The notes beneath the pieces were generated by a model. That model worked only from the letters and a program-made list of their open reading frames with translations. It did no database searches and was not told the DNA's origin. Shown in pieces: positions 18,002-26,142 of a stretch of DNA of 64,000 bases. The stretch's first letter is position 1. Every line of letters starts with the position of its first letter. Source of the DNA: Dolomitihabitans soli. Lineage in GTDB: Bacteria > Actinomycetota > Actinomycetes > Streptosporangiales > Streptosporangiaceae. The stretch is from positions 62,001-126,000 of the forward strand of contig NZ_JAKNTW010000004.1 of the NCBI RefSeq assembly GCF_022213955.1. Direction: 5' to 3'. Position numbers and translations under genes: made by a program.

Positions 18002-18820
18002 ATGAGCGACACCACTGCGCACTTATCCTCGGCCGGGGAACCTGAAGCTCCGGGCGAGAGGCCGAGTAGCTATCGATCGGCGGCGTACTCCCAGGCCAGC
18101 CTCGCTCGCCTGACCCTGTCGGGACAGGCGCGTGAGCTGGCCGACGCGGTCTATGGGCTGGTGGCGCCGGAGTCCGGCGTCTTCGCTCGTGATGGCGAGC
18201 TGGTCGAGGAGGCGGCCCGCCTGGTGGAGGCGGCCCGTGGTCTGCTGGAGTCCGCCGTGGTCTGTGAGCGGATGCGGGGTGCCGGCTGGGAGCGGATCGG
18301 CGCCGCTCTGGGCGGTGTCGGCCACCAGGCGGCCCGCGAGCGGTACGCCCGGGCGGCGGAGGATTATCAGCGGCGGTTGCTGCATGCCTGGCTGCGACCC
18401 GGGCACGCTCGCGAGGTTTTCACCACCGCGGACGATCTCGCCGGGCTCGTTGCCCGGTTGAACGCCTGGGTGGCCGCTCACGGCGACGGCGACGGCGATC
18501 AGCCGAGCGGTGCGGGCCTGGCGCCGATGAGTACGGCCGAGCGTTCCGCATTGATCGCCCAGGCCGCCGCGTTGCTCGCTCAGGCGGCGGCCGGTCCGGG
18601 CGGCGGGGATCATCGGCTGCTGGAGCTGGAGATCGGCCTGCGGCGCCGTGAGATCGAGTTGTACGACGATCTGGCTGCGGAGACGCCGGGCGACGCCGGG
18701 GTGCTGGCCGCCCTTGCCGGGGCTCGCGCGTCGCTGGCCGTACTCGTGTCCGGCGGAACCGGTGGCGTTGCGAGCGACCGGCGGGTGAGCCCCGGGCAGG
18801 GTGATGGCGAGCAGGAGTGA
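18002..18820 (+). CDS. Uncharacterised HTH-containing protein
   Basis: Not a family I can name. The 272-residue protein has a basic, Ser-rich N-terminus and a helical bundle (QARELADAVYGLVAPESGVF). An HTH-like segment GAGWERIGAALGGVGHQAAR, followed by ERYARAAEDYQRR, is at about residues 100-125. A long Ala-rich helical C-terminal half has two helix pairs. The W-x-x-IG-x-ALG motif resembles those in the proteins at 19469 and 54754. Start is ATG 18002; an upstream GTG at 17972 is in frame but lacks support. It is convergent with the pair 19873-18837. Confidence 0.6.
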   Translation: MSDTTAHLSSAGEPEAPGERPSSYRSAAYSQASLARLTLSGQARELADAVYGLVAPESGVFARDGELVEEAARLVEAARGLLESAVVCERMRGAGWERIGAALGGVGHQAARERYARAAEDYQRRLLHAWLRPGHAREVFTTADDLAGLVARLNAWVAAHGDGDGDQPSGAGLAPMSTAERSALIAQAAALLAQAAAGPGGGDHRLLELEIGLRRREIELYDDLAAETPGDAGVLAALAGARASLAVLVSGGTGGVASDRRVSPGQGDGEQE

Positions 18821-18836
18821 CGGTGCGGTGTTGGGG

Positions 18837-19472
18837 TCAGGGTTCCGCGTTGCGGTCGAGGCCGAGCGTGGCGATGAGGTCTTCGTGGAGTTCGAACCAG
18901 ACACGATGGCAGGAGTCGACGTCGGTGCGGTCGACCCAGGTGTTCTCGCCGGCTCGGGCGCGCGCGAGGGCTGTGGTGAATCGTGTGTCGTATCCGCGGA
19001 AGCGTGTGAGGACGCTCCCGAGCCGGGCTGCGAGTGGCGTGAGTGCGCGATCGATGCCGGCGAGGGTGAGGAGGACTTCGGCGTCCCAGGCGGGGTCGGA
19101 GTGGTCGTTGGCGGCGAGCCGATCGCCGGCGGTGGGCCGGAGTTGCCAGTCGGTGCAGGCTCGTAGCAGGAGGGCGTTCAGCGGGAGGAACTCGCGGTAG
19201 ACGGCACGGACTTCGTCGGCGCCGCCGACGCGTGTGAGCTCGGCGGCGAGTTGGCGCTCGTTCTCGGTTCGGCCCGATTCGGTGAGCGACCATCCTCCGG
19301 TGCCGGCGAAGGCGGCGTGCTCGACCCACCCATGTGCCTCGGCGTCGTGCAGCATCTCTTTCGTCTCGGCCGCGTCGAACCCGGACCGATGAGCGATCAC
19401 CAGGGTGTCTGCGAACCCGGAAATGCGTACGGCGTGCAGGACCAGGAGGTCGGGTGGGGAGTCCCGCGTCAT
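18837..19472 (-). CDS. Winged-helix-like transcriptional regulator candidate
   Basis: Protein of 211 residues. The first 80 look like a winged HTH of MarR/PadR flavour: LLVLHAVRISGFADTLVIAH, AAETKEMLHDAEAHGWVEHA, GWSLTESGRTENERQLAAEL. The rest is helical with DWQLRPTAGDRLAANDHSD and a C-terminal RVWFELHEDLIATLG. Its ATG overlaps the upstream stop by four bases (ATGA), so it is translationally coupled to the HTH gene before it. The pair is divergent from a PEP-utilising enzyme, its probable target. No close characterised relative recalled. Confidence 0.65.
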   Translation of the reverse strand: MTRDSPPDLLVLHAVRISGFADTLVIAHRSGFDAAETKEMLHDAEAHGWVEHAAFAGTGGWSLTESGRTENERQLAAELTRVGGADEVRAVYREFLPLNALLLRACTDWQLRPTAGDRLAANDHSDPAWDAEVLLTLAGIDRALTPLAARLGSVLTRFRGYDTRFTTALARARAGENTWVDRTDVDSCHRVWFELHEDLIATLGLDRNAEP

Positions 19473-19873
19473 GAGCCGGTGTCCTGTCGTGCTGTCAGGC
19501 GGGTGTACCGCTGCTGGCATGCCTGCGGGGAGTTGAACCCCATCGCGCGCGCCATCTGTTCCCAGGTCAGTCCTGCGCTCCGGGCCGTGAACAGCAGGGC
19601 GGCTTCGAGTCCTTCGACTTCGGCGCGTGCGGCGGGCAGGAGCGCGAGCGCGTTCAGGATGTCCTCCGGGCCCAGGTCGGCGCAGCGCCAGACGGCGAAC
19701 TGCGCGAGGTCGACCGCTGATGTCGGGGCGGGCGGGGGTCGCCATGGACGGGCGTCGAGCGCGTCTGCGCCCAGGCTCAGAAGGCGCTCGCGGGCGTCCT
19801 GCTCACGGTCGGCTTGGGCGTGGTCAGCGTGCATGGCGTGAGCGATGTCCTGCTTGCGTGGCATGTAACTCAT
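19469..19873 (-). CDS. HTH domain DNA-binding protein
   Basis: Small protein of 134 residues. An acidic, helical N-terminus is followed by a C-terminal HTH: SAGLTWEQMARAMGFNSPQA, then CQQRYTRLTARQ. The motif matches the W-x-x-M/I-A-x-A-M/L-G recognition type also seen at 18002 and 54754. I chose ATG 19873 (MSYMPRKQD); an upstream TTG is less likely. First gene of a two-gene unit with 18837. The promoter region toward 19924 is unusually AT-rich for this window (AATCAACAAAATATTGTCAA), a natural place for its binding. Confidence 0.65.
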   Translation of the reverse strand: MSYMPRKQDIAHAMHADHAQADREQDARERLLSLGADALDARPWRPPPAPTSAVDLAQFAVWRCADLGPEDILNALALLPAARAEVEGLEAALLFTARSAGLTWEQMARAMGFNSPQACQQRYTRLTARQDTGS

Positions 19874-19923
19874 GGTGCACAATCAACAAAATATTGTCAA
19901 TTATCTGTTGAAGGGCAGGGTGG

Positions 19924-21171
19924 ATGATCGTACCCCTCATGGAGGCTGCCACCGATACCTGCGGGGGCAAGGCCGGCGCACTCGGCGCGTTGCTCCGCGC
20001 GGGTCTGCCGGTTCCTGACGGCTTCGTCGTCTCGTTCGCCGCTTACCTCGCCGCTGTCCGCGACCTGGACCTCGCGCGGTTCGCCGGCGAGTCGGATGAT
20101 CTTGACGGGGCGCGGCGGGTGATCGAGGCCCGCCCGGTCCACGCCTCCGTGATCGACGCGCTGGGGCGCGCGCTCGACGAGCTCGGCGATCCGCCCGTGG
20201 CGGTGAGATCATCGGCAGCGGGTGAGGACACCGGTCAGGCGTCGGCGGCCGGTCAGCACGAGAGCTTTCTCGCTGTGCACGGAGTCGGGGATGTCGCCGA
20301 TGCCGTACGTTCCTGCTGGGCCTCGCTGTTTTCCCCACGTGCCATCGGCTACCGGGGTGTGGCCGGCCGCGACGGCGGGCCTTCCGACGATCTGGTGATG
20401 GCCGTCATCGTCCAGCGCCAGCTGGATGCCGAGGTGTCCGGGGTCATGTTCACGCCCGCGGACCCGGACGACGCGACCGAGATCGAGGCGTCCTGGGGCC
20501 TCGGCCCCAGCGTCGTCGGGGGTACGGTCACCCCCGACGCCTACCGCGTCGCCGGGGACGGGTCGGTCACACGCACGGTCGCGGACAAACGGACCCGCCT
20601 TGACCGGCGCGGTTCGCAGCTCGTCGTTCGCGACGTGCCCACCGGTGCCCGGGACCAACCGACGATCGACGACGCGACCGCCACGCAGCTCGCCGAGCTG
20701 GGCGAGGAGATCGCTGCCGTGTTCGGTGGACCGCAGGACATCGAGTGGGCGATCGTCGACGGCCGCACCTGGGTTCTGCAAGCACGGCCGGTCACCGCCG
20801 CACTCCCACCGCCGGCATCGCCGTCCAGCGCCTCGGACGTCCCGGACGCCACGCTCACCGGAACGCCAGGCAGCCGCGGGACCGTGACCGGCACCGCGAG
20901 GATCGTCCGCGGTCCCGGCGACTTCGCGCGCGTGCAGCCGGGCGACATCCTCGTCTGTCCCTTCACCGATCCCGCTTGGACGCCGCTGCTGCGCATCGCC
21001 GCCGGCGTCGTCACCGAAATCGGAGGCGTGCTCTCCCATGCCGCGATCGTCGCTCGCGAGCACGCCATCCCCGCCGTCCTCGGCGTCCCGAACGCGACGA
21101 GCAGGCTCCACGACGGCGCCATCGTCACCATCGACGGCGCGACCGGCACCGTCACGGCGGCGAACGCGTGA
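19924..21171 (+). CDS. Compact PEP/pyruvate-binding and PEP-mobilising domain protein
   Basis: Putative dikinase-type phosphotransferase of 415 residues. The N-terminal 290 residues are an ATP-grasp PEP/pyruvate-binding domain (GGKAGALGALLRAGLPVPDG, VAVRSSAAGEDTGQASAAGQ, SGVMFTPADPDD, DIEWAIVDGRTWVLQARPV). A short linker leads to the swivelling His domain with His372 in TEIGGVLSHAAIVAREHAIP. Rifampin phosphotransferase has the same two modules but about 850 residues, with a large central drug-binding domain; PEP synthase has a PEP-binding barrel. Both are missing here. The target of phosphorylation is therefore open. Confidence 0.82.
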   Translation: MIVPLMEAATDTCGGKAGALGALLRAGLPVPDGFVVSFAAYLAAVRDLDLARFAGESDDLDGARRVIEARPVHASVIDALGRALDELGDPPVAVRSSAAGEDTGQASAAGQHESFLAVHGVGDVADAVRSCWASLFSPRAIGYRGVAGRDGGPSDDLVMAVIVQRQLDAEVSGVMFTPADPDDATEIEASWGLGPSVVGGTVTPDAYRVAGDGSVTRTVADKRTRLDRRGSQLVVRDVPTGARDQPTIDDATATQLAELGEEIAAVFGGPQDIEWAIVDGRTWVLQARPVTAALPPPASPSSASDVPDATLTGTPGSRGTVTGTARIVRGPGDFARVQPGDILVCPFTDPAWTPLLRIAAGVVTEIGGVLSHAAIVAREHAIPAVLGVPNATSRLHDGAIVTIDGATGTVTAANA

Positions 21172-21342
21172 CTGATCACTGGCCGGGAGTCACACGCCGC
21201 CGACTTGGCGAGAGTGGACCCCGCCCCGTTCGCTGACGATGATCGCGCCGGCTTCCTCTGTCTGACCAAGAGCCGACTCCACACCTACGGATCGAGAGGA
21301 GAGGGGAAGCGGCCCGCATGGGCACCGCTCCCCTAATCACTT

Positions 21343-21957
21343 ATGACAACGCGACACCTCTATCTGGCACGCCACGGCGCGGCCGACGCGTTCGGGGAGC
21401 TCACCGACATCGGGCGCCGGCAGGCGGGCCTGTTGGGCGAACGGCTCGCCGGCGTACCGGTCGACGCCGTGTGGCACTCTCCGCTGTCACGCGCCGTGGC
21501 GAGCGCGCACGAACTCGCCCGGCATCTACCGAACGTGCCCGTGGCGGAGGCCGCCGAACTTCTCGACCATGTGCCCTATGTTCCCAGCGCGGCCGAGACG
21601 CCTCCGTCCTGGGCCGGCTTCTTCGACGGTTACGACGACGCCGAGGCGGCTTCGGGGCAGAGGCTCGCCGAGGCGCTGGTCGCCCGGTTCGCGAGGGTTC
21701 CCGGCACGGCCGCGAATGGGGCCCGGCCCGACACACACGAGGTCCTGGTGACGCACGCCTATCAGATCGCGTGGCTGGTGCGGCACGCATTGGACGCGCC
21801 GCCGTCCCGGTGGCTCGGACTGAACAGCGCCAACACCGCGCTGACGGTCATCGAGTACCGCAACGGCCTGCCGCCCACGATCGTGATGTTCAACGACATG
21901 AGCCATCTCTCGACAGATCTGCGCTGGACCGGGTTCCCCGAAGGCATGCGGCCGTGA
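21343..21957 (+). CDS. Histidine phosphatase family protein
   Basis: Phosphoglycerate-mutase-like phosphatase of 204 residues. The nucleophile is His11 in YLARHGAAD, the second Arg is in VWHSPLSRAVASAHELARHL, and the second catalytic His is in VLVTHAYQIAWLV. WLGLNSANTALTVIEYRNG is the typical end of the family. It lies 171 bp after the PEP enzyme on the same strand. Substrate unknown; many such proteins act on small phosphate esters. Confidence 0.85.
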   Translation: MTTRHLYLARHGAADAFGELTDIGRRQAGLLGERLAGVPVDAVWHSPLSRAVASAHELARHLPNVPVAEAAELLDHVPYVPSAAETPPSWAGFFDGYDDAEAASGQRLAEALVARFARVPGTAANGARPDTHEVLVTHAYQIAWLVRHALDAPPSRWLGLNSANTALTVIEYRNGLPPTIVMFNDMSHLSTDLRWTGFPEGMRP

Positions 21958-22067
21958 GGTGGGCCGGCCGTGTCATCGACGACGATCGGGCCGGGGCCGG
22001 ACACGAGACGTCGTATCCGGCCGGAACGGGAACCGGGGTCATGTGAGTGGTCTCGGGTGAGCGCCGG

Positions 22068-22095
22068 CGTCCCGGGGGCCTGCGCCCCCGGGACG
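22068..22095 (-). terminator. Hairpin terminator after the large glycosidase gene
   Basis: CGTCCCGGGGGC (22068-22079) and GCCCCCGGGACG (22084-22095) form a perfect 12-bp stem with a 4-nt loop, 9 bp beyond the stop codon at 22104. It ends the operon 30932-22104. Confidence 0.8.
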
Positions 22096-22103
22096 TCAGG
22101 TGT

Positions 22104-25100
22104 TCAGGTGACGGTCACGACCGCCTTCGCGGGGATGGTGGTGCCGGTCACCTGGCCGGCGACGTCGAAGGTTCCTGGCCGGCTGTAGTCGCCGGGGTCG
22201 ACGGCGGCCCAGGTGACGGGGGTGGCGCTGTCTTTGGAGCCGTCGTTGAAGGTGGCGGTCACGGTGGCGGGCAGGGATGGCGGGGTGCCGGCGCGGGTCT
22301 TCACCGGTTCTTCGGCGATGGAGGTGATGGTGACCGCGCCGGTGGTCCGTACGTGGACGGTGGCCTGGACGGTCGTGCGTACTCCTTCGGCGAGTCCGGC
22401 GACGGTGAAGCTGGTGCCGCCGGTTTCGACCTGGTCCGGGGTGACCGGCTGCCAGGTGACGGGGGTGTTTCCGCGGTGGCCGTCGGAGTAGAGGGTCTCG
22501 ATGGTGGCCGGGAGTGTGGGGAGTTTCCCGGCGAGGGTCGGCACGTGCACGGGGCGTACGTCGTCGGGTGGTACGGCGTACGTCTTCCATTCCAGCAGTC
22601 CGAGTGATCCCTGCCCGGCCTCCAGTTGGACGCGGAGCCGGGTGGTGGTGACGGTGTCGAAGGACGCGGTGTTGTAGGTGTCGACGGCGGTGGGGTAGGC
22701 GGTGGCGCCGGTGACGTCTTCGAAGGAGTCGCCGTCCCAGTGCTGGATCTTCCAGGATGACGGGACGCGGACGCCTCCGTTGTCGTCGAAGAAGTACAGG
22801 TCGGTCTTGTCGACGCGTACCGGTGCCGGCCATTCGAGTTGCACCCACTGGGTGCCCTGTTGCGGCCAGGTGCCCCAGCGTGGGTTGGCGCCGTCGTTGG
22901 AGCGGGGCGGGTCGATGCCGTCGTTGAGCGCGGTGACCTTCTCCCAGGGTGAGGTGTAGGAGGCGGTGGGGGTGGCGTACGGTGCGATGTTCACCTGGCC
23001 GCCGGGTGCGCCGACGGTGACGGTGAGTGTTGAGGTGGTGGTCTTCGCGCCGTCGGTGGCGGTGAGCCGTACCTTGTAGGTTCCCGCCTCGGTGAAGGAG
23101 GCGATGGTGCCGGCGGCGCCTGCGGGGTCGGTGAAGAAGACGTCGCCGGGTCCGTCGACGAGGCTCCAGGTGGTGGTCAGTTCCCCTGCGGGGAGGGCGT
23201 CGTCCTTGACGACGGCGGTGAGGCGGGCCTGGGCGGGCCGGTTGAAGGCGGGGTCCTGTACGGCGAGCACGTACGGGGCGTGGTTGGAGGCGGTGGGCGG
23301 GGCCGAGCGGGTGGAGTACGCCTGGACCTCTTTGAGGCCGGTGGCGTGGCCGGGCCGGTGGGTGAGGAGGATTCGGATCTTCTGGGTGACGAGGGAGGGG
23401 AAGCGCACCTGGTTGAGGTTGGCCCGTGGGTAGGCGGGTGTCCTGGCTTGTCGCGGGATGGTCTTCCAGGTCTGCCCGTCGAGGTACTGCAGTGTGTAGA
23501 GGGCCGGTTCGCTGTGGTCCTTGCGGTCGTTGGAGAAGTAGAGCCGTACGTCGTCGACGGGTCGTGGGGAGCCCAGGTCGATGTCGAGATGGTCTTGGGT
23601 GTTGCCCGAGCCCTTGCTGCTCCAGTGCGGTTCGTTGATCGTGAAGCCGTCGGCGGCGGCGGAGGCGTCGCCGTGTGCGGCGGTCGCGGTCGTGACCAGG
23701 TTGGCGGTGGTGGAGCGGAGGTCGACGCCGGCCTTCTGGAACAGGTCCTCCACGCGGTCGCCCTTGAGGGTGACCGCGGCGGGGGCCTTCATGGCCGCGG
23801 CCTTCTCGTTGTGCTGGACGGTGCCGCCTTCGACGTTGCCGGTGGCGGGGTCCCAGACGGAGTGGGCGAGGGTGGCCAGGGTGACTTTCCGTTTCCCGTC
23901 GACGTAGATCGAGTAGCCTTCGGGGACGCCCTTGTAGTGGGTCTTTCCGTCGCCTGGTTTGTCCCAGACGATGGACAGGTCGCTGTTGCGGTATTTCACG
24001 TTGTTGACGGTGAAGTGGTCCCAGCCGATGTCCACCGGCCACAGTTCCACTTTCGCGTCGCTGCGCGGTCGCAGGCCCATGACGTCTTCGATGACCGTCC
24101 AGTTGCTGCTGCCCAGGATGGTGTGGTGGATCCACGATCGGTAGCCGATGGTCTTGGTGGCGGGGTTCCAGTCGGCCCAGAATTCGTTGGCGTCGGGGTA
24201 GCGGGTGTCGCCGCCGACGTACTGTGCCCAGGCGTTCCAGTAGAGCATCTGCTTGTACATCTCGGGGGTGATGTGCGGTGAGGCGTATTCGCGCAGGGCT
24301 TTGGAGAACAGGGTGAAGTGTCTGGTGGAGTTGAGCTGGGAGAAGTTGTTGGAGCCGGGTTTGCCCTGGGCGGCGGCTTCGGCCTTGTCCTTCTGGTTGG
24401 CGGTGAAGGTGGGGAAGATCGGGTATTCGGCGGGGTCGGACCACAGGCGTAGCGCTTCGCGGTACTTCGGCTCGTCGGCGGGCACCAGGCCGGCGTTGAA
24501 GGGGATGTAGTTGTTCGACTCCTTCCAGGGGATCAGGTTGCCGGTCTGCAGGTCGCGGTGTTTGAAGACCTTGGCCTGGTCGTCCCAGAGGAGGTCGAGG
24601 ACGGCGGTGCGGATCTTCTGGGCGACGGCGCGGAGTTCGGCGGCCTTGGCGGTGTCGCCGATCAGTTCGTAGGCCTGGGCGGCCGCCTGGGCGTTGGCGT
24701 AGACGTAGGCGCCTTCGGCGCGTTCGTTGGCCCGGTCGTAGTAGTGGAACGACACGGCGTCGGCGTCGTTGCCGGTCATCGCCTCCCAGTCGTATTCGAT
24801 GATGCCGTTCTTGTTGGAGTCGTAGGTGTTGAGTTGCCCGTAGACGTCTTTCTCGGCGTATCGTGCGAGGTTGCGCAGGATGGCGGGCTGGCCGCCGTGG
24901 ATCTGGTAGCTCTCCAGGGCGGAGGCTGAGATGTACTGGGTGTAGCTGTTGTTCCAGTTCTCCGGATCCCCCGGGTTATCCGTATATTTCGAGTTTCGTG
25001 ATGTTTCGCCGGCGGAGACCCACGGCCCGTAGGAGTAGATCGGGTTCCGCAGATACTTCAGGTCCTGGACGAACATCGGCACCGTCAGCACGATCGCGTT

Positions 25101-26108
25101 GTTGTAACCGAGCGCGCCCTCCACCGACGTCGGGAACTGGAAGTCGTTGCCGGGGATGTCGGCGTCCAGGTAGTTGAACCGCATCAACCACCAGCGGTAG
25201 TAGACGAACTTCTTGATGTTCTCGTCCGGCACGTCGATGTAGGGCAGGTTCTCCGCCCACCACGCGTTGTAGTCCTGCAACTGCCGCCGCAGCGCCTTCT
25301 CCGGCGACCGCCCGCGGTAGCCGTCGTACTCCGTGCGCGACCCCGGCAGTTCCTCGGTGAGGAACCCCATCTGCACCTTGGTCCGCACGGTCCGGCCGGG
25401 GCCGATGGACAGCGTCCCCTTGAGCGTTCCCTCGCTCACCTTGAGCCCGTCGCCGCTGAGTCTCGGGAAGACCGTCGTCAGCCGGTTCTTCGCGGTCACG
25501 ACCCCGGTCAGCTCACGCTCCCCCGCCGCCTCCTTGGCGTACGGCGACGCGACGCTGACCGGCACGTCCACCGCCGACGAACCCTTGTTGGTGATCGCCA
25601 GGGTGGTGACGGCGACGTTCTCGTGGGTGATGAACTTCTTGACCTGGACGGCCAGTCCGCCGCCGGTGTACTCGCCGATCCAGTGGCTCGGCATCTGCGC
25701 CCGCTTGGCCACGTCCTCCGTCAGGCCGGTGCCGAGCGCGATCGTATAGGCGTCGCGGTCGTCGATGCTCTCCCAGTAGGCGACGCGGCCGCCGAACCCG
25801 ATGACGGCGGGGTCGTGTTCCTTCATGAACACCGTCCGGCCGCGTGTCATCAGCCATGGCCCGGCCGGGTCGTCGCCCGGTCTGGTGAGGATCCGGTCGA
25901 TCCAGTAGGAGTCGCCGCCCTTCTCCTTCCGGTAGATCTCTTCCAGCATCTTGCGCGGGTGGTAGGCGACCGGTTCGGCGGGGACGGGGTCCTCGCCGGT
26001 GAAGACCGGCATGCCGAGGGCGTCGGGGACGGCGGTGGCGGGCGAGGCGGCCGCGAGCAGGCAGCCCGCGAGGCCCAGGGCGAGCAGGCCGGACAGTGAT
26101 CGGCGCAT
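22104..26108 (-). CDS. Secreted MGH1-like glycoside hydrolase, multidomain
   Basis: Exported glycosidase candidate of 1334 residues. Signal peptide (LLALGLAGCLLAAASPATA); N-terminal beta domain to about 275; (alpha/alpha)6 barrel of the MGH1/GH63-like type at about 280-705 (YYRWWLMRFNYLDADIPGN, PDANEFWADWNP, YRSWIHHTILGSSNWTVIED). A discoidin-like domain follows at about 800-935, a PKD/Ig-like domain at 946-1036, a second discoidin-like module at 1039-1178 and two bacterial Ig-like domains at 1188-1334. It starts 34 bp after the GH127 gene and closes the arabinose operon. A paralogue at 41639 lacks the Ig tail. Exact linkage cleaved unknown; the operon suggests an arabinoside-containing glycan. 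Confidence 0.82.
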   Translation of the reverse strand: MRRSLSGLLALGLAGCLLAAASPATAVPDALGMPVFTGEDPVPAEPVAYHPRKMLEEIYRKEKGGDSYWIDRILTRPGDDPAGPWLMTRGRTVFMKEHDPAVIGFGGRVAYWESIDDRDAYTIALGTGLTEDVAKRAQMPSHWIGEYTGGGLAVQVKKFITHENVAVTTLAITNKGSSAVDVPVSVASPYAKEAAGERELTGVVTAKNRLTTVFPRLSGDGLKVSEGTLKGTLSIGPGRTVRTKVQMGFLTEELPGSRTEYDGYRGRSPEKALRRQLQDYNAWWAENLPYIDVPDENIKKFVYYRWWLMRFNYLDADIPGNDFQFPTSVEGALGYNNAIVLTVPMFVQDLKYLRNPIYSYGPWVSAGETSRNSKYTDNPGDPENWNNSYTQYISASALESYQIHGGQPAILRNLARYAEKDVYGQLNTYDSNKNGIIEYDWEAMTGNDADAVSFHYYDRANERAEGAYVYANAQAAAQAYELIGDTAKAAELRAVAQKIRTAVLDLLWDDQAKVFKHRDLQTGNLIPWKESNNYIPFNAGLVPADEPKYREALRLWSDPAEYPIFPTFTANQKDKAEAAAQGKPGSNNFSQLNSTRHFTLFSKALREYASPHITPEMYKQMLYWNAWAQYVGGDTRYPDANEFWADWNPATKTIGYRSWIHHTILGSSNWTVIEDVMGLRPRSDAKVELWPVDIGWDHFTVNNVKYRNSDLSIVWDKPGDGKTHYKGVPEGYSIYVDGKRKVTLATLAHSVWDPATGNVEGGTVQHNEKAAAMKAPAAVTLKGDRVEDLFQKAGVDLRSTTANLVTTATAAHGDASAAADGFTINEPHWSSKGSGNTQDHLDIDLGSPRPVDDVRLYFSNDRKDHSEPALYTLQYLDGQTWKTIPRQARTPAYPRANLNQVRFPSLVTQKIRILLTHRPGHATGLKEVQAYSTRSAPPTASNHAPYVLAVQDPAFNRPAQARLTAVVKDDALPAGELTTTWSLVDGPGDVFFTDPAGAAGTIASFTEAGTYKVRLTATDGAKTTTSTLTVTVGAPGGQVNIAPYATPTASYTSPWEKVTALNDGIDPPRSNDGANPRWGTWPQQGTQWVQLEWPAPVRVDKTDLYFFDDNGGVRVPSSWKIQHWDGDSFEDVTGATAYPTAVDTYNTASFDTVTTTRLRVQLEAGQGSLGLLEWKTYAVPPDDVRPVHVPTLAGKLPTLPATIETLYSDGHRGNTPVTWQPVTPDQVETGGTSFTVAGLAEGVRTTVQATVHVRTTGAVTITSIAEEPVKTRAGTPPSLPATVTATFNDGSKDSATPVTWAAVDPGDYSRPGTFDVAGQVTGTTIPAKAVVTVT

Positions 26109-26142
26109 GCGTTCTCCGGGGGGTGGAAGCGTGACCTGGGAT

